Origin: Salvelinus alpinus
Lineage: Eukaryota > Chordata > Actinopteri > Salmoniformes > Salmonidae
Assembly: GCF_045679555.1 (NCBI RefSeq)
Contig: NC_092122.1
Coordinates: forward strand, 13,941,506 to 14,005,505
DNA: 64,000 nucleotides
Direction of reading: 5' to 3'
Part shown: one piece after another, positions 1 to 11,866 of the stretch
How the letters are laid out: each line of letters starts with the position of its first letter
Position numbering within the stretch: position 1 is the first letter of the stretch
Notes under the pieces: model-generated
The model's database searches: none
What the model saw: only the letters and a program-made list of their open reading frames with translations
Told to the model about the DNA's origin: nothing
Made by a program: the position numbers and the translations under genes

Positions 1-3000
1 CGTTTGTTCCACCTTCCCGCTTTAGAGTGACGCCCAATTACTTGGTCCGCTCACATTGGTGGAGAATGTGGGCATTAGGTGGACGAGTGACACAAGGATA
101 AGTGAGTAATTCAAGATTCTTCCAGTAGACCAGGAGGAACCATTCAAGAACGATGGATAACGCCCTACTACAACAATTGATCACAGCACAGCATACAACC
201 ATAGAACTCCTGCAACAACAGCTGAGCCGACGAGAAGAACCTAGAGTTAAGCCAAGAGCGGCTGCTCACGCCATCTTACCTCGTCTCTCCAAGGAGGATG
301 ATATTGAGGCCCTCCTCATGACCTTCGAAAGGACGGCCACCTTGGAAGAGTGGCCGCCCACAGAATGGGCGAGCGCATTAGCCCCTCTTTTGACCGGGGT
401 GGCTCAGGAAGCCTATTTTGACCTGGATGCCCGCGAAGCTGCAGACTATGGGCGACTAAAAACCGAGATCCTATCCCGGTACCAGCTGACTGCCAGAGAT
501 AGGGCTGTAAAGTTCCATCAATGGACCTACACAGCTGACAAACCCGTCCGTGCCCAGATTTTTGCATTAATACGACTGACGAAACAGTGGCTAGAACCTG
601 AAAAAGGAGTAGGACAGGTGATAGAGACTCTTGTAGTGGACAAGATATTGAGGGAATTACCCAGTGACTTAAAAAGGGTTGTGGGGCAAGCCAACCCGTT
701 GTCAGCCGACGACATAGCACAGGCGGTGGAAACATATTGGTCTACAGGGGAGTTGTTAAAAAGTGACAAGGAGGAACGGAAGGATTCTTCCAATCCCGTA
801 CCACGACTCACCCCGGCGCGTCCGCCACCGAAACGTCCAAACTCCCTCCGGAGGTGGGAGAAGTCATCCCCCACACAGCAGGGTCGGTGTTATAAATGTC
901 AGTCTCCTAACCATTATGCCCCACAATGTCCTAGCAAGGACGAGCCCATGGTCACAGAGTCATCACTGCCCACCCCCACACATCTCAGGTTTGAGGGGGC
1001 AGGATCAACACTGTTGGTTAGCAGAAATAGCTCCAGCCCCAGAGATTCCAGTTCGAGTCGAAGGACAAGATGTGGTAGCCATTCTCGACTCGGGAAGTAT
1101 GGTTACGTTAGTAGAGGAGCGGCTGGTGACCTCCGCAACACTGCTACCAGACAAAGTAGCCGTATCCTGTATCCATGGAGACACCCACTATTACCCCACT
1201 GTGAATCTGCCGATTCTCACTCCAAAAGGAAGGTGTACAGTCAGGGCAGGGAAAGTGCCCCAGCTGAAGGTACCATTATTGATCGGGAGAGACTGTCCCC
1301 TATATAAGGAGCTTCGGCAGATGACGTTATGCATGGAAAGAAGGGGGACAGGAAAGAAGAGAAAATCCAAGCCCGAGGTAGTAGTCCTACAAGGAGACGT
1401 AGCTACGTCCTCGTCCTCTGCAGCAGAGGAAGAAATAGCAACCCAACGTTTACGACAGATATTCCAGGAAACCACCAATGAAGACACCTGTGAAGGGTTA
1501 TACACTACACAGGAAGGAAGGAGCAACCAGACGCTAAGGGATATATTTGAAGCTCCATCCGAGGAGGGAACCTGGAAGGGGTTCTCATCAGTCACCCCTG
1601 AGGGGGATGGGGAACACCCTCCACATCCCTCTACCGAGGTTGATCTGCCCCAGGAATTAAAGGGACAGTTCGGCACCTCGCAGCATAGAGACCCAGACCT
1701 AAGGGAGGCCATGAGGAAGGTGAAGGTGATCGACGGGAGGAACGTCGACGGATCAGGTGAGCCCCCTCTTCCTTACTATGCAATCAGGCGGGGTCTCTTA
1801 TACTGGGTCGTACGACGAAGGGGGGAAAACCAGGAATTACTAATGGTGCCTAGACCATACAGGGATACCGTTCTACAGTTAGCCCATTCCCACGTCCTAG
1901 GAGGACACCTGGCACGAGACAAGACTATTGACAGAATCATGCAGAGATTCTATTGGCCCCGGGTCACCCGGGATGTGGCCAGGTATTGTAGGACGTGTGA
2001 TCAATGTCAACATACAGCTCCACGGCCACACCTGCGTAACCCTTTGATTCCTCTCCCCATCATAGAGACTCCCTTTGAACGCATAGCTATGGACCTCGTA
2101 GGACCCCTCCCAAAATCCGCCAGAGGACACGAGTACATCCTAGTGGTCATAGATTACGCTACCAAGTTCCCGGAGGCCATACCCCTGCGTAACATGTCGT
2201 CAAAGGGAATTTGCAAGGAATTATTCATGATGTTCTCTCGGGTGGGCCTCCCCAAGACGATCTTAACTGATCAGGGAACCCCATTCATGTCGCGGTTGAT
2301 GAAGGACTTGTGTCGGTTGTATCAGGTTCAACAGATACGTACAAGCATATTCCACCCTCAAACAGACGGGTTGTGTGAACGCTTGAACAAAACGATTAAA
2401 AGCATGTTGAGAAGAGTGGTGTCCCGAGACGGGAAAAACTGGGACATGCTTCTCCCACACTTAATGTTTGCCCTGCGAGAAGTACCCCAAGCATCCACTG
2501 GATTCTCTCCGTTTGAATTGCTCTATGGCAGACCCTGTCGAGGGATCCTCGACTTAGCCAAGGAGACCTGGGAGACCCAACCATGCCCCTTTCGATCCAC
2601 AATAGAACATATTACCCTGATGAGAGACCGCCTGTCAGCAGTGTGGCCCATAGTCAAGGAGCATATGGAGAAGGCACAAAGGACCCAAGGCCGGGCCTAT
2701 GATAAGTCCGCGACCCCCCGTGAGTTCACCGTGGGAGAGAAAGTGATGGTGCTCGTGCCCACGGCCGAACATCGCTTGCTGGCACAGTGGAGGGGACCCT
2801 ACGAGGTACTGAAAAGGGTCTCACCGGTCAATTACCTCATCAAGCAACCTGATAGAAGGAAGAAGGTCCAACTCTATCACATAAACCTGTTGAAGCCGTA
2901 CCATGGAAGAGAGGAGGAGGTGGCTTTGATGGCCCTGGAGGGAAAAGGAAAAGAGGAGGCTCTACCACCGGTGCGCCGTGGTCAAACTCTCCTGCCGGAG

Positions 3001-3970
3001 CAGTCAAGACAGCTAGACAAGCTGATTATGAACTTCGGTCGAATATTCTCTCCATTCCCAGGACAAACAGATGTCCTGTTCCACCATATCCACACTGAAC
3101 CCGGCAAGAAGGTGCATATCCGCCCTTACAGGATTCCTGAGGCTCGCCGAGTCATCGCTAAGAACGAGGTAAGGGAGATGTTGAGGATGGGTGTGATCGA
3201 GCCATCGACGAGTGAGTGGTCCAGTCCCATAGTCCTGGTCCCCAAATCCGATGGTAGTATGAGACTCTGCAACGATTTTAGGGCCGTGAATGCCATCTCT
3301 ACATTCGATGCGTATCCCATGCCCCGCGTGGATGAACTCTTGGAGCGCTTAGGAAAGGCCAAGTTCATCACCACCCTGGATTTGACGAAGGGATATTGGC
3401 AAGTGCCGGTGGCTCCGGAGGATCGCCCAAAGACTGCCTTCGCCACACCAGAGGGGCTTTTCCAGTATGTGAGGATGCCCTTCGGACTGCATGGTGCCGC
3501 TGCAACTTTCCAACGCCTCATGGATGCCATTCTACGGCCCCATCAAGAGTATGCAGCGGCGTACATAGACGATGTGGTTATCCACAGCGAGGACTGGGAT
3601 AGTCACCTCCTGCGATTACGGGCGCTGCTCGTGAGTTTGGAAGCCACAGGGTTGACGGCCAATCCAAATAAATGCTGCCTGGGTCTGTCCGAAGCGGAAT
3701 ACCTGGGGTACACCGGGAATGGGAAAATACGCCCACAGGCAGAGAAGACCAGGGCAATTCGGGACTGGCCGCGACCCCGGACCAAGCGGGACGTTCGGGC
3801 CTTCTTAGGGATAACGGGATATTATCGCCGTTTTATCCCGGGATATGCAACCATTGCCAATCCCCTCACAAACCTCATCAAGAAAAACTTGCCAAACCAG
3901 GTAGAGTGGAAAGACGAGACGGAAGAGGCCTTTCAATCGCTAAAAGATGGCCTGTGTTCTGATCCCGTCC
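1..3970 (+). mobile_element. Ty3/gypsy fossil with Gmr1-type gene order
   Basis: An LTR-retrotransposon fossil of the Ty3/gypsy group. Parts in order: a short leader at about 1-150 that may include the end of a 5' LTR and a primer-binding site; a gag-like region at 153-1000 ending in a CCHC zinc knuckle near 890-930; an aspartic-protease-like stretch near 1030-1310; an integrase with HHCC and DDE-type core at about 1830-2900; then reverse transcriptase at about 3050-3960. Integrase placed before reverse transcriptase is the order known from the Gmr1 group of deuterostome Ty3/gypsy elements; usual gypsy elements have the reverse. RNase H and the 3' LTR are not present because the copy ends at a junction with another gypsy element near 3970. 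It is broken: at least two breaks, including loss of the 3' end. The family assignment rests on domain order and motif reading. Confidence 0.75.
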
Positions 3971-6900
3971 TAGCGGTACAGCGGTACATTCGGTCCTCCA
4001 CTTCACCCGCCTCCTCGAGTTTATTTTTTGTGAAGAAGGAGGGAGGTCTGCGCCCGTGTATTGACTATCAAGCCCTAAACCAGATCACTGTGAAGTACAG
4101 TTACCCGCTACCTCTTATAGCCACAGCGATTGAGTCAATGCACGGGGCACGCTTCTTCACCAAACTAGATCTCAGGATCGCTTACAACCTGGTGCGTATC
4201 CGGGAGGGAGAAGAGTGGAAGACGGCGTTCAGTACTACCTCAGGGCATTATGAGTACCTCGTCATGCCGTACGGGTTGATGAATGCTCCATCAGTCTTCC
4301 AAGCCTTTGTATACGAGATTTTCAGGGACCTGCACGGGCAGGGTGTAGTGGTGTATATTGATGACATTCTGATATACTCCGCTGCATGCGCCGAGCATAT
4401 GTCCCTGGTGCGCAGGGTGCTTGGTCGACTGTTGGAGCATGACCTGTACGTCAAGGCTGAGAAATGCCTGTCCTTCCAGCAGTCCGTCTCCTTCCTAGGG
4501 TACCGCATTTCCACATCAGGGGTGGAGATGGAGAGTGTCTGCATTTCAGCCGTATGTAATTGGCCGACTCCAACCACGGTAAAGGAGGTGCAGCGGTTTC
4601 TAGGGTTTGCCAATTACTACCGGAGGTTTATCCGGGGTTTTGGTCAGGTAGCGGCTCCCATTACCTCACTGCTGAAGGGGGGCCCGGTACGTTTACAGTG
4701 GTCGGCTGAGGCGGACAGGGCTTTTGGTCACCTAAGGGCTCTCTTTACCTCGGCTCCCGTGCTGGCCCATCCGGATCCCTCTTTGGCATTCACAGTGGAG
4801 GTGGACGCGTCCGAGGCTGGGATAGGAGCCGTGCTCTCTCAGCGCTCGGGCACGCCACCGAAGCTCCGCCCCTGTGCCTTCTTCTCGAGGAAGCTCAGCC
4901 CGGCGGAGCGAAACTATGATGTGGGGGACCGGGAGTTGTTGGCTGTTGTCAAGGCGTTGAAGGCGTGGAGACATTGGCTTGAGGGGGCTAAACACCCTTT
5001 TCTCATCTGGACTGACCACCGCAACCTGGAGTACATCCGGGCAGCGAGGAGACTGAATCCTCGTCAGGCAAGGTGGGCCATGTTTTTTACCCGTTTTGTT
5101 TTCACCCTTTCCTACAGACCAGGTTCCCAGAATGTGAAGGCAGACGCACTGTCCCGGCTGTATGACACAGAGGAGCGGCCCATGGATCCTACCCCCATTC
5201 TCCCGGCCTCCTGCCTGGTGGCGCCGGTAGTATGGGAGCTGGACGCGGACATTGAGCAGGTGTTACGTGCAGAGCCCGCTCCCCTCCAGTGTCCCGCTGG
5301 GCGTCTGTACGTTCCATCTGCTGTCCGTGACCGGTTGATCTATTGGGTCCACACGTCACCCTCCTCTGGTCATCCAGGCATCGGTCGGACGGTGCTCTGT
5401 TTGAGTGGGAAGTACTGGTGGCCTACCTTGGCCAAGGACCGAGGGTTTATGTTTCCTCCTGCTCGGTGTGCGCCCAGTGTAAGGCTCCTAGGCACTTGCC
5501 CAGAGGTAAGCTACACCCCTTACCCATTCCACAACGGCCATGGTCGCACCTGTCGGTCGATTTCCTCACCGATCTTCCCCCCTCACAGGGGAACACCACG
5601 ATCCTGGTCATTGTGGATTGTTTCTCTAAGTCCTGCCGTCTCCTCACTCCTCAGTCTGCCTACGGCCCTACAGACTGTGGAGGCCTTGTTTACGCACGTC
5701 TTCTGGCACTACGGGGTGCCTGAGGATATAGTGTCTGATCGGGGTCCCCAGCTCACGTCGAGGGTCTGGAGGGCGTTCATGGAATGTCTGGGGGTCTCGA
5801 TCAGCCTTACCTCGGGTTTTCACCCCGAGAATAATGGGCAGGTGGAGAGAGTGAACCAGGATGTGGGTAGGTTCTTGCGGTCTTATTGGTAGGACCGGCC
5901 GGGGGAGTGGGCGGCGTTCGTGCCCTGGGCCGAGATGGCTCAGAACTTGTTCCGCCACTCCTCCACTAACCTCTCCCCCTTCCAGTGCGTACTGGGGTAC
6001 CAGCCAGTTCACCTTGGCATCAGAGTCAGATCAAGGCTCCTGCGGTGGACGACTGGATCAGGCGTGCGGAGGAGACATGGGACGCCACCCATGTTCACCT
6101 TCAGCGGGCCGTGCTGCGCCAGAAAGCCAGCACAGACCGTCACCGCAGTGAGGCCCCGGTGTTCGCACCGGGGGACCGGGTCTGGCTCTCGACCCGAAAC
6201 CTGCCCCTCCGCCTGCCCTGCCGGAATCTGGGGCCGCGGTTTGTGGGGCCATTTAAAGTCCTGAGGAGACTAAACGAGGTTAGTTACAGGTTACAGCTTC
6301 CCCCCGATTACCGTGTAAACCCCTCGTTCCATGTGTCTCTCCTCAGGCCGGTGGTGGCTGGCCCGCTCCAGGAGTCTGAGGTGCGGGAGGTTCCTCCGCC
6401 CCCTCTGGACATCGAGGGTCCCGGCATATTCCGTTCGCTCCATACTGGATTCGAGGCGTTGGGCGAGGGGCCTTCAGTACCTCGTGGAGTGGGAGGTGGT
6501 ACGGTCCGGTGGAGAGATGCTGGGTTCCGGTGGAGGACGTGTTGGACCCTTCACTGCTGCAGGAGTTCCACAGTCGCCGTCCGGATCGCCCTGCACCTCG
6601 CCCACCGGGTCGTCCCCGAGGCCGGTGTCGGCGTGCTGCTGGAGCCGCGCGTCAAGAGGGGGTACTGTCATGACTCCCGCTGAAGTCGGTCCCTCTCCTG
6701 GTTCGGGCGGCGTTCGGCGGTCGAAGTAACCGGTCTTCTAGCCATCACCGCTCCACCTTTCATTTTCCATTTGTTTTCTCTTGTTTTCCTGCACACCTGG
6801 TTTACATCCCCTCATTACTCTACATGTATTTTATCCTCTGTTCCCCCATGTCTGTGTGTGGTATTGTTCGTTCGTTACGTGTGTGACGCTACAGGCTGGT

Positions 6901-7104
6901 TTTCCGCCGGGTATTGTTGTAACCCGTGGTTTTGTTATTTGTACCTATTTCTGTATTTGTGCGCTATCACTTTTTTCCATGGGCCAGAGTGTTGTGACGC
7001 AGTTGCGTACGGCTGTTTTCCTCTGACTGAATAAAGTGTGCCTGTTCACTCATCTCTGCTCTCCTGCACCTGACTTCATTCGACCAGTTGCGCACACTGT
7101 GACA
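3970..7104 (+). mobile_element. Ty3/gypsy fossil, 3' half
   Basis: The 3' half of a second, ordinary Ty3/gypsy element. It begins inside the reverse transcriptase at a junction with the preceding element. Parts in order: reverse transcriptase (YIDD box near 4360) to about 4700, RNase H about 4750-5150, integrase about 5300-6350 with an SH3/chromo-like C-terminal part to about 6600, a purine tract just before 6660, and one 3' LTR at 6666-7104. The usual reverse transcriptase, RNase H, integrase order separates it from the Gmr1-type element upstream. The 5' LTR, gag and protease are absent, and roughly two or three further breaks are apparent. Base composition is clearly more GC-rich than the element it abuts, consistent with a different source family. 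Confidence 0.8.
6666..7104 (+). repeat. 3' LTR of the second gypsy element
   Basis: The 439-bp segment starts TGTCA and ends TGACA, the short inverted termini expected of a gypsy LTR. It follows a G-rich purine tract and contains an AATAAA polyadenylation signal near 7030. No matching 5' LTR lies in the window, so its age cannot be estimated here. Confidence 0.7.
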
Positions 7105-7470
7105 CATACCCACATACTGTGCCTTCTATGTCCTCTGTTTGCTGTGTTTTATCTCTACCATGTTGATTGAGTACTTTTGTGTTTCAGTTCCTTATATTTA
7201 AAAATGCATTATTTCGCTAATTATCCTTTCTTCTAATGCTGTCTTATCAATTTATGAAATACTATAAACAGAAAGTCTAATACTAATTATTTTCCAACAT
7301 TCCCCCTATCTAGAATGGTATAGCGTAGCTGTAGTTTATTTCTTTAACAATTATTGTATTTTTTGCTTGTCTATATATATTTTTATTACAATCCCTAACA
7401 TGGCTAGTATTGGGTGTTGCATTATTTGAGTCCTCTATGGGAACTGTGTAACATTTAGCATAGCCATGGA
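7105..7470. other. AT-rich stretch without recognised content
   Basis: No open frame, RNA gene or repeat terminus was recognised here. It is AT-rich and lies between the LTR of the gypsy fossil and the L1 remnant. Confidence 0.5.
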
Positions 7471-9240
7471 CTAGTCTTTGTGTCTTGGACCAAAGACTAG
7501 TCCATGGCTATCAATATACAGTTTATCGACTACAAGAGCTACACGTTTCCCTTTAAATCTTTTGTCCTTGAAGACTGGGTACAGAACTTTGCGGCGTTTT
7601 GCAACTTCGTTCATGCCTATTTTCATGCCAGCAAGTATTTTATCCAGGCTTTTAACCATTATTTTATCTTTAAAGAAAACAAATTTGGCAACGGTTGGGG
7701 GCTCATATCTCTGTCCTCTCTGTCTGAAACCTTGTACATTTCAAGTTGGATTTTGTCGACAGCTTCGTGTGGGATCTGAAGCGCTGTAAGGAGGAACTCC
7801 CTCACTACACCCTCAGGAATTTCTCCTTCTTTCTCACAGACCCCTTCTTAACAGATTTTCTCTCATAGTTCTAGTCTGTATGTCAAGTAAGGCTTCTCTC
7901 ATAAAGATGTTCTCCTTTTAAGTTCATTAACCTCTCTTGGGTAGGGGGCAGTATTTTCACGTCCGGATGAAAAGCGTGCCCAAAGAAAACTGCCTGTTAC
8001 TCAGGCCCAGAAGCTAGGGTATGCATATAATTGGTCGATTTGGATAGAAAACACTCTAAAGTTACTAAAACTGTTAAAGTAATGTCTGTGACTATAACAA
8101 AACTGATATGGCAGGCGAAACCCCGAAAACAAACCATCCCCAAAAAATAATAATTCAGCCTACCACTATTTTCAATGGCTGTCACTTTTATTATAAGGCG
8201 AAGTCCTCCCAGGTTGTAGTTCTTAGGGCTAGATGTCAACAGTCTTTAGAAAGAGTTTCAGGCTGGTTTTTGGAAAAATGAGCCAGAAATTGTAGTATTT
8301 CTAGGTGGCTCCCATTTTGGCTGTAGTGTTTCCAAGCGCGTGAATGAGTGCACGTTCTTTGGTACTTTCCTCCGGTGTAGACAATAACGATTCTCCGTCT
8401 TAAATTGTATCGTTTATTTACGTATTAGGGTACCTAAGGTTTGATTATAAATGTTGTTTGACTTTATTAGTCAAGTTTATTAGTAACGTTTGGGATTAAT
8501 TTTGTATGCATTTTGATGGAGGGAAACTGGGTGGATTATTGACTGAAGCGCGCCAGCTAAACTGAGTTTTTATGGATATAAAGAAGGACATTATCGAACA
8601 AAAGGACCATTTGTGATGTAACTGGGACCTTTTGGAGTGCCACCAGAAGAAGATCATCAAAGGTAAGGCATTTATTATATCGCTATTTCTGACTTTCATG
8701 TCGCACCTCCCTGGTTGAAATATGTGGTTTTATATGGTTTTGTATGCGGGGCACTGTTCTCAGATAATCGCATGGTGTGCTTTCGCCGTAAAGCCTTTTT
8801 GAAATCTGACACAGTGGCTGGATTAAGAAGAAATTAAGCTTTATTTTGATGTGTTACACTTGTGATTTTATGAAAGTTAAATATTTATAATTCTGTAGTT
8901 TGTATTTCGCGCTCTGCAATTTCACCGGATGTTGGCCAGGTGGGGCGCTACCGTCCCACCTGCCCATAAGAAATTAATGTCCATTTCAATCTTATTGACT
9001 GTCCCTTTTAGCTTGTTTGTTTCTTTCTCCATTGTCACAGCTTTTTCGTCCCTCATCTCAAGGCTCGCCTTCAACTCATTTGTATCATTAATGGGTAGTT
9101 CAATTATGCCCAGTTTTTCATTTATTGATTTTAACAGATCAGTTTCCACCCTTACCATACCCGGGGGTTAAAAGCTTAAATCGTCTGTATCCATCGAGGA
9201 GTGGCGTTTTCTTTTGGAGATTGGTTCTCCTTGTTTACTC
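7471..9240 (-). mobile_element. L1-type LINE ORF1 remnant, split by a TTAA element
   Basis: Minus-strand relic of an L1/Tx1-type ORF1 protein. The N-terminal coiled-coil part reads at 9158-8974 (heptad-like, rich in E, K and L). The C-terminal nucleic-acid-chaperone part reads in pieces from 7930 down to 7471; the last piece contains KRVALVVDKLYID, a motif typical of fish L1 ORF1 (Transposase_22 family). The two parts are separated by a 1,043-bp insertion bounded by TTAA; across the TTAA the reading continues as EMDINELKRR. Several stops and frame changes follow. ORF2 is not present, so this is a partial, dead LINE. Confidence 0.65.
7931..8973. mobile_element. Non-autonomous piggyBac-like element (TTAA target)
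   Basis: A 1,043-bp segment lies between two TTAA tetramers (7927-7930 and 8974-8977). It has imperfect inverted ends of about 20 bp (left CTCTTGGGTAGGGGGCAG; right, on the other strand, TCTTATGGGCAGGTGGGAC). TTAA duplication is the signature of the piggyBac superfamily. There is no transposase frame, so it must have been moved in trans. It sits inside the L1 ORF1 remnant. Confidence 0.65.
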
Positions 9241-9477
9241 TCCGTTATGTTTGGGTGCTGCTTGTTTTCCTAATATTTGTAGATACATTTCTCTAGCCTT
9301 ATGATTTGTTTTGTGTTGTTATCCAGATTGTTATCCAGTTATCCAGATCCAGTGCTAATATTGAGTCTAACTTACAGATATTGAATATTACGTTTTTATC
9401 TTGAGGTAATTTGCACTGCTGTGTTCAGTCCGCCATCTTGCTGCTTAGCAGTCATGTCTTTAGTAATACCCATCTTA

Positions 9478-9867
9478 AGTAATACCCACGGGAGGTCCGT
9501 GGGGCGACGCACAATTGGCCTAGCGTCGTCCGGGTTAGGGAGGGTTTGGCTGGTAGGGATATCCTTGTCTCATCGCGCACCAGCGCAGTGGTGGTCGCCA
9601 GGTGCACAGTGTTTCCTCCGACACATTGATGCGGCTGGCTTCCGGGTTGGATGCGCGCTGTGTTAAGAAGCAGTGTGGCTTGGTTGGGTTGTGTTTCGGA
9701 GGACGCATGGCTTTCGACCTTCGTCTCTCCCGAGCCCGTACGGGAGTTGTAGCGTTGAGACAAGATAGTAACTACTAACAATTGGATACCACGAAATTGG
9801 GGAGAAAAGGGGGGGTAAAAAAAATATATATAATTTAAAGAAAAGAAAAAAAGAAAAAAAGAAAAAA
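9478..9867 (+). mobile_element. SINE with A-rich tail and 13-bp target duplication
   Basis: A retroposed short element ends in an A-rich GAAAAA-type tail and is flanked by perfect 13-bp direct repeats (AATACCCATCTTA at 9465-9477 and 9868-9880). The body (GTCCGTGGGGCGACGCAC near 9494) is a sequence I associate with a high-copy salmonid SINE; the exact family name is not certain. The perfect duplication implies a fairly young insertion. Confidence 0.65.
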
Positions 9868-9967
9868 AATACCCATCTTACATGTAATCTATTACATGCT
9901 GGTTTATTAATTGTAAGAAAGTCCCACTCGTTGAATCCACCAGAGAGGTTACAGTCAAACTAGTCAA

Positions 9968-10105
9968 CCCACTCACATCTGGCCCAGTCCAGGCAGTGAA
10001 ACTGAAACTAGATTGGTAGCAGTGGGAGTGAAACAGATTTGCATAGACAGGGCTCGGTGGTTCTGCTTGTCCCAGAATAGAGCAGCACTGTCACCAGATG
10101 TTTGC
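9968..10105. promoter_or_regulatory. Candidate 3' lymphoid enhancer of the light-chain cluster
   Basis: About 0.5 kb past the poly(A) signal of the C exon lies a cluster of lymphoid-type sites: GAAACTGAAACT at 9998-10009 (ISRE/IRF-like), the exact octamer ATTTGCAT at 10037-10044, and E-box-like CATCTG/CAGATG sites near 9974 and 10098. Light-chain loci commonly have 3' enhancers with octamer, IRF and E-box sites. That this cluster works as an enhancer is inference from motif grouping and position. Confidence 0.35.
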
Positions 10106-10568
10106 CCTGTCCCCAGGGGCTTGGAGATAGAGAAGACTATAACTATACTTTCTATCTTGAAGTAGTGGCACTTGCAATATTAGTCATTTTAATAATTTAT
10201 TTAACTTCAAATCACAGACTATAACACATGTCCAAGACACCCGTAGACTGTGTGATAGTTCTTATTTTATTGCTGTAAAGTCTGTCAAGTTAAACATGTC
10301 TGACACAGACTCAGTATCCTGATGAGTAAAGACAGTCATCAACTACTACCATGGCAGAACCTCTTCTATTATATCATAGTATATTGAGATGGTATTAATT
10401 ACTGGTCAATGATGATGTTAAGTGAGAATGAGGTTTAGGCCTGACAGTTTTCAAAGACACCATGAATCAGCCTTACTGATTACATTTATTTTTCCAGAAT
10501 ATTACAAATATATCTATGATCCAGTTAACTAATAGAAACAACACAATTATGGATTGCAAAAATACATC

Positions 10569-10574
10569 TTTATT
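10569..10574 (-). terminator. Poly(A) signal of the light-chain C exon
   Basis: AATAAA on the minus strand (TTTATT on plus), 232 bp downstream of the C-exon stop codon, is a suitable polyadenylation signal for the light-chain transcript. Confidence 0.6.
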
Positions 10575-10805
10575 TGAATCCATTATTACATAATTGAAGC
10601 ATCAAAGCAAACATGATAGTGAATAAAACAGATCACATCAAATCTAAAACGAACAAAATCTCAGTCTACAGATTGGATTGACACATGAACTCAAGCCAAG
10701 CCCCCTGTTATTCAATACGAGAGCGATCACTAAATCAGAGAACGAAGCAAGTCAAAGCAGAGGAACCAGCAATCTCTCTCCACAGGGGTGTGTGACTGGT
10801 GGGTC

Positions 10806-11122
10806 CTACCCAGAACAGTCAGCCTTCCTCAGGGTCTTGGTGACTGGAGTCTGAGATTTCTGCTGGGCTTCACAGGTCACCTCTCCTGCCTTGGTCCACT
10901 CCTGGGCAGTGAGAGTCAGGGTGCTGCTCCAGCTGTACAGACCGCCCTTCTCCAGGACCCCGGGACTGGCCTCCTGCTTCTTGCTGGTCCCGTCCACTTT
11001 CCAGCTCATGGTCCAGTCTGAGGGGAAGCCCTTGTTGGCCAGACACGTCAGTGTGGCTGTTGTTGTACTGGACAGCTCCTCACTAGATGGGGGCAGGACG
11101 GTGAGGGTGGGAGCACTGTTAC
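10806..11122 (-). CDS. Immunoglobulin light-chain constant exon (kappa-like)
   Basis: Single exon for a light-chain constant domain, which pairs with the heavy chain in antibody. The acceptor TTCCAG ends at 11123 and the exon is read with the last base of a J segment (phase 1), giving about 105 residues before the stop. It shows the C1-set features: [16 protein letters not shown] start, [10 protein letters not shown] with the first domain cysteine, WKVDG with the core tryptophan, [16 protein letters not shown] with the second cysteine, and a penultimate-region cysteine in KADCSG that would bond to the heavy chain. No damage is visible. The J segments lie 0.67 and 1.2 kb upstream on the same strand. 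J signals with 23-bp spacers and a V signal with a 12-bp spacer place it with kappa-type chains; which teleost isotype (L1 or L3 class) cannot be settled here. Confidence 0.9.
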
Positions 11123-11783
11123 CTGGAACAAACAGAAGACATTAACTTATTAACTACATCAAGTACAACTACAGTAAGAGCTCATCTTCAGCAAAGTACA
11201 CATCAAAATAAAGTGAATTGGAAATGCCCTCTAAATATGAATGTACAAGTTAGATTGTTTAGTAATATGATAAAGCAGATTTATGAACCGAACAAGTATT
11301 AAATAAGCAGAGTTACAAGTTATACGACGTCTGTTATACATGTCATACAGATATTATTTAGGAATGGATCTGATGAGAATGGCCTAGTCATATTCATAGT
11401 ATTTGCAGAATTTGAGACAGAATTATTTTTAATCACATATCAACCATGTTAGTTCATTAAGTTGGTTACAAACATAACTGAGACCCTTTGTCTTCACACT
11501 AACAGTGAAGGCTACCATGAACTCAATGCAACAATAATGACTACTATATCCAATACTATTAAATAATTGTCATACCAGAACTAAGAGTTATATTCTGCAT
11601 ACAATCAGACATAAATAAACCTACAATATAACATTTTGATTCAATAAAATGTTAGTTGGAAAAAGGCCCAATCAAAAGCAATTAAAACATTTAGAAAATC
11701 TAAAATTGCAATATTTTCATAGAGACAGAGTGTAAGAATAATATACTTGGTGTAATCAGAAAGAAATATCAAGAGATCTTGTT
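11123..11783 (-). other. J-C intron
   Basis: The 661-bp region between the proximal J donor and the C-exon acceptor is AT-rich. No further exon, J segment or repeat was recognised in it. Confidence 0.6.
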
Positions 11784-11789
11784 ACTTAC

Positions 11790-11827
11790 TTCCAACATCT
11801 AGTCTGGTGCCGCTACCAAAAGTGTAC
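11790..11827 (-). CDS. Light-chain J segment, C-proximal
   Basis: A 38-bp joining segment reads YTFGSGTRLDVG, with the FGSG motif (F-G-x-G) that defines J segments, and runs into a GTAAGT splice donor at 11784-11789. Its last base joins the C exon in phase. It looks functional. It is nearly identical to the J segment about 500 bp upstream, indicating local duplication. Confidence 0.9.
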
Positions 11828-11866
11828 CACAGTGATACAATCCCTATTACTGCTGGTACAAAAACC
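11828..11866 (-). promoter_or_regulatory. J recombination signal, 23-bp spacer
   Basis: On the minus strand: nonamer GGTTTTTGT (11866-11858), a 23-bp spacer, then heptamer CACTGTG (11834-11828) abutting the J segment. The 23-bp spacer on J is the kappa arrangement. Confidence 0.9.
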
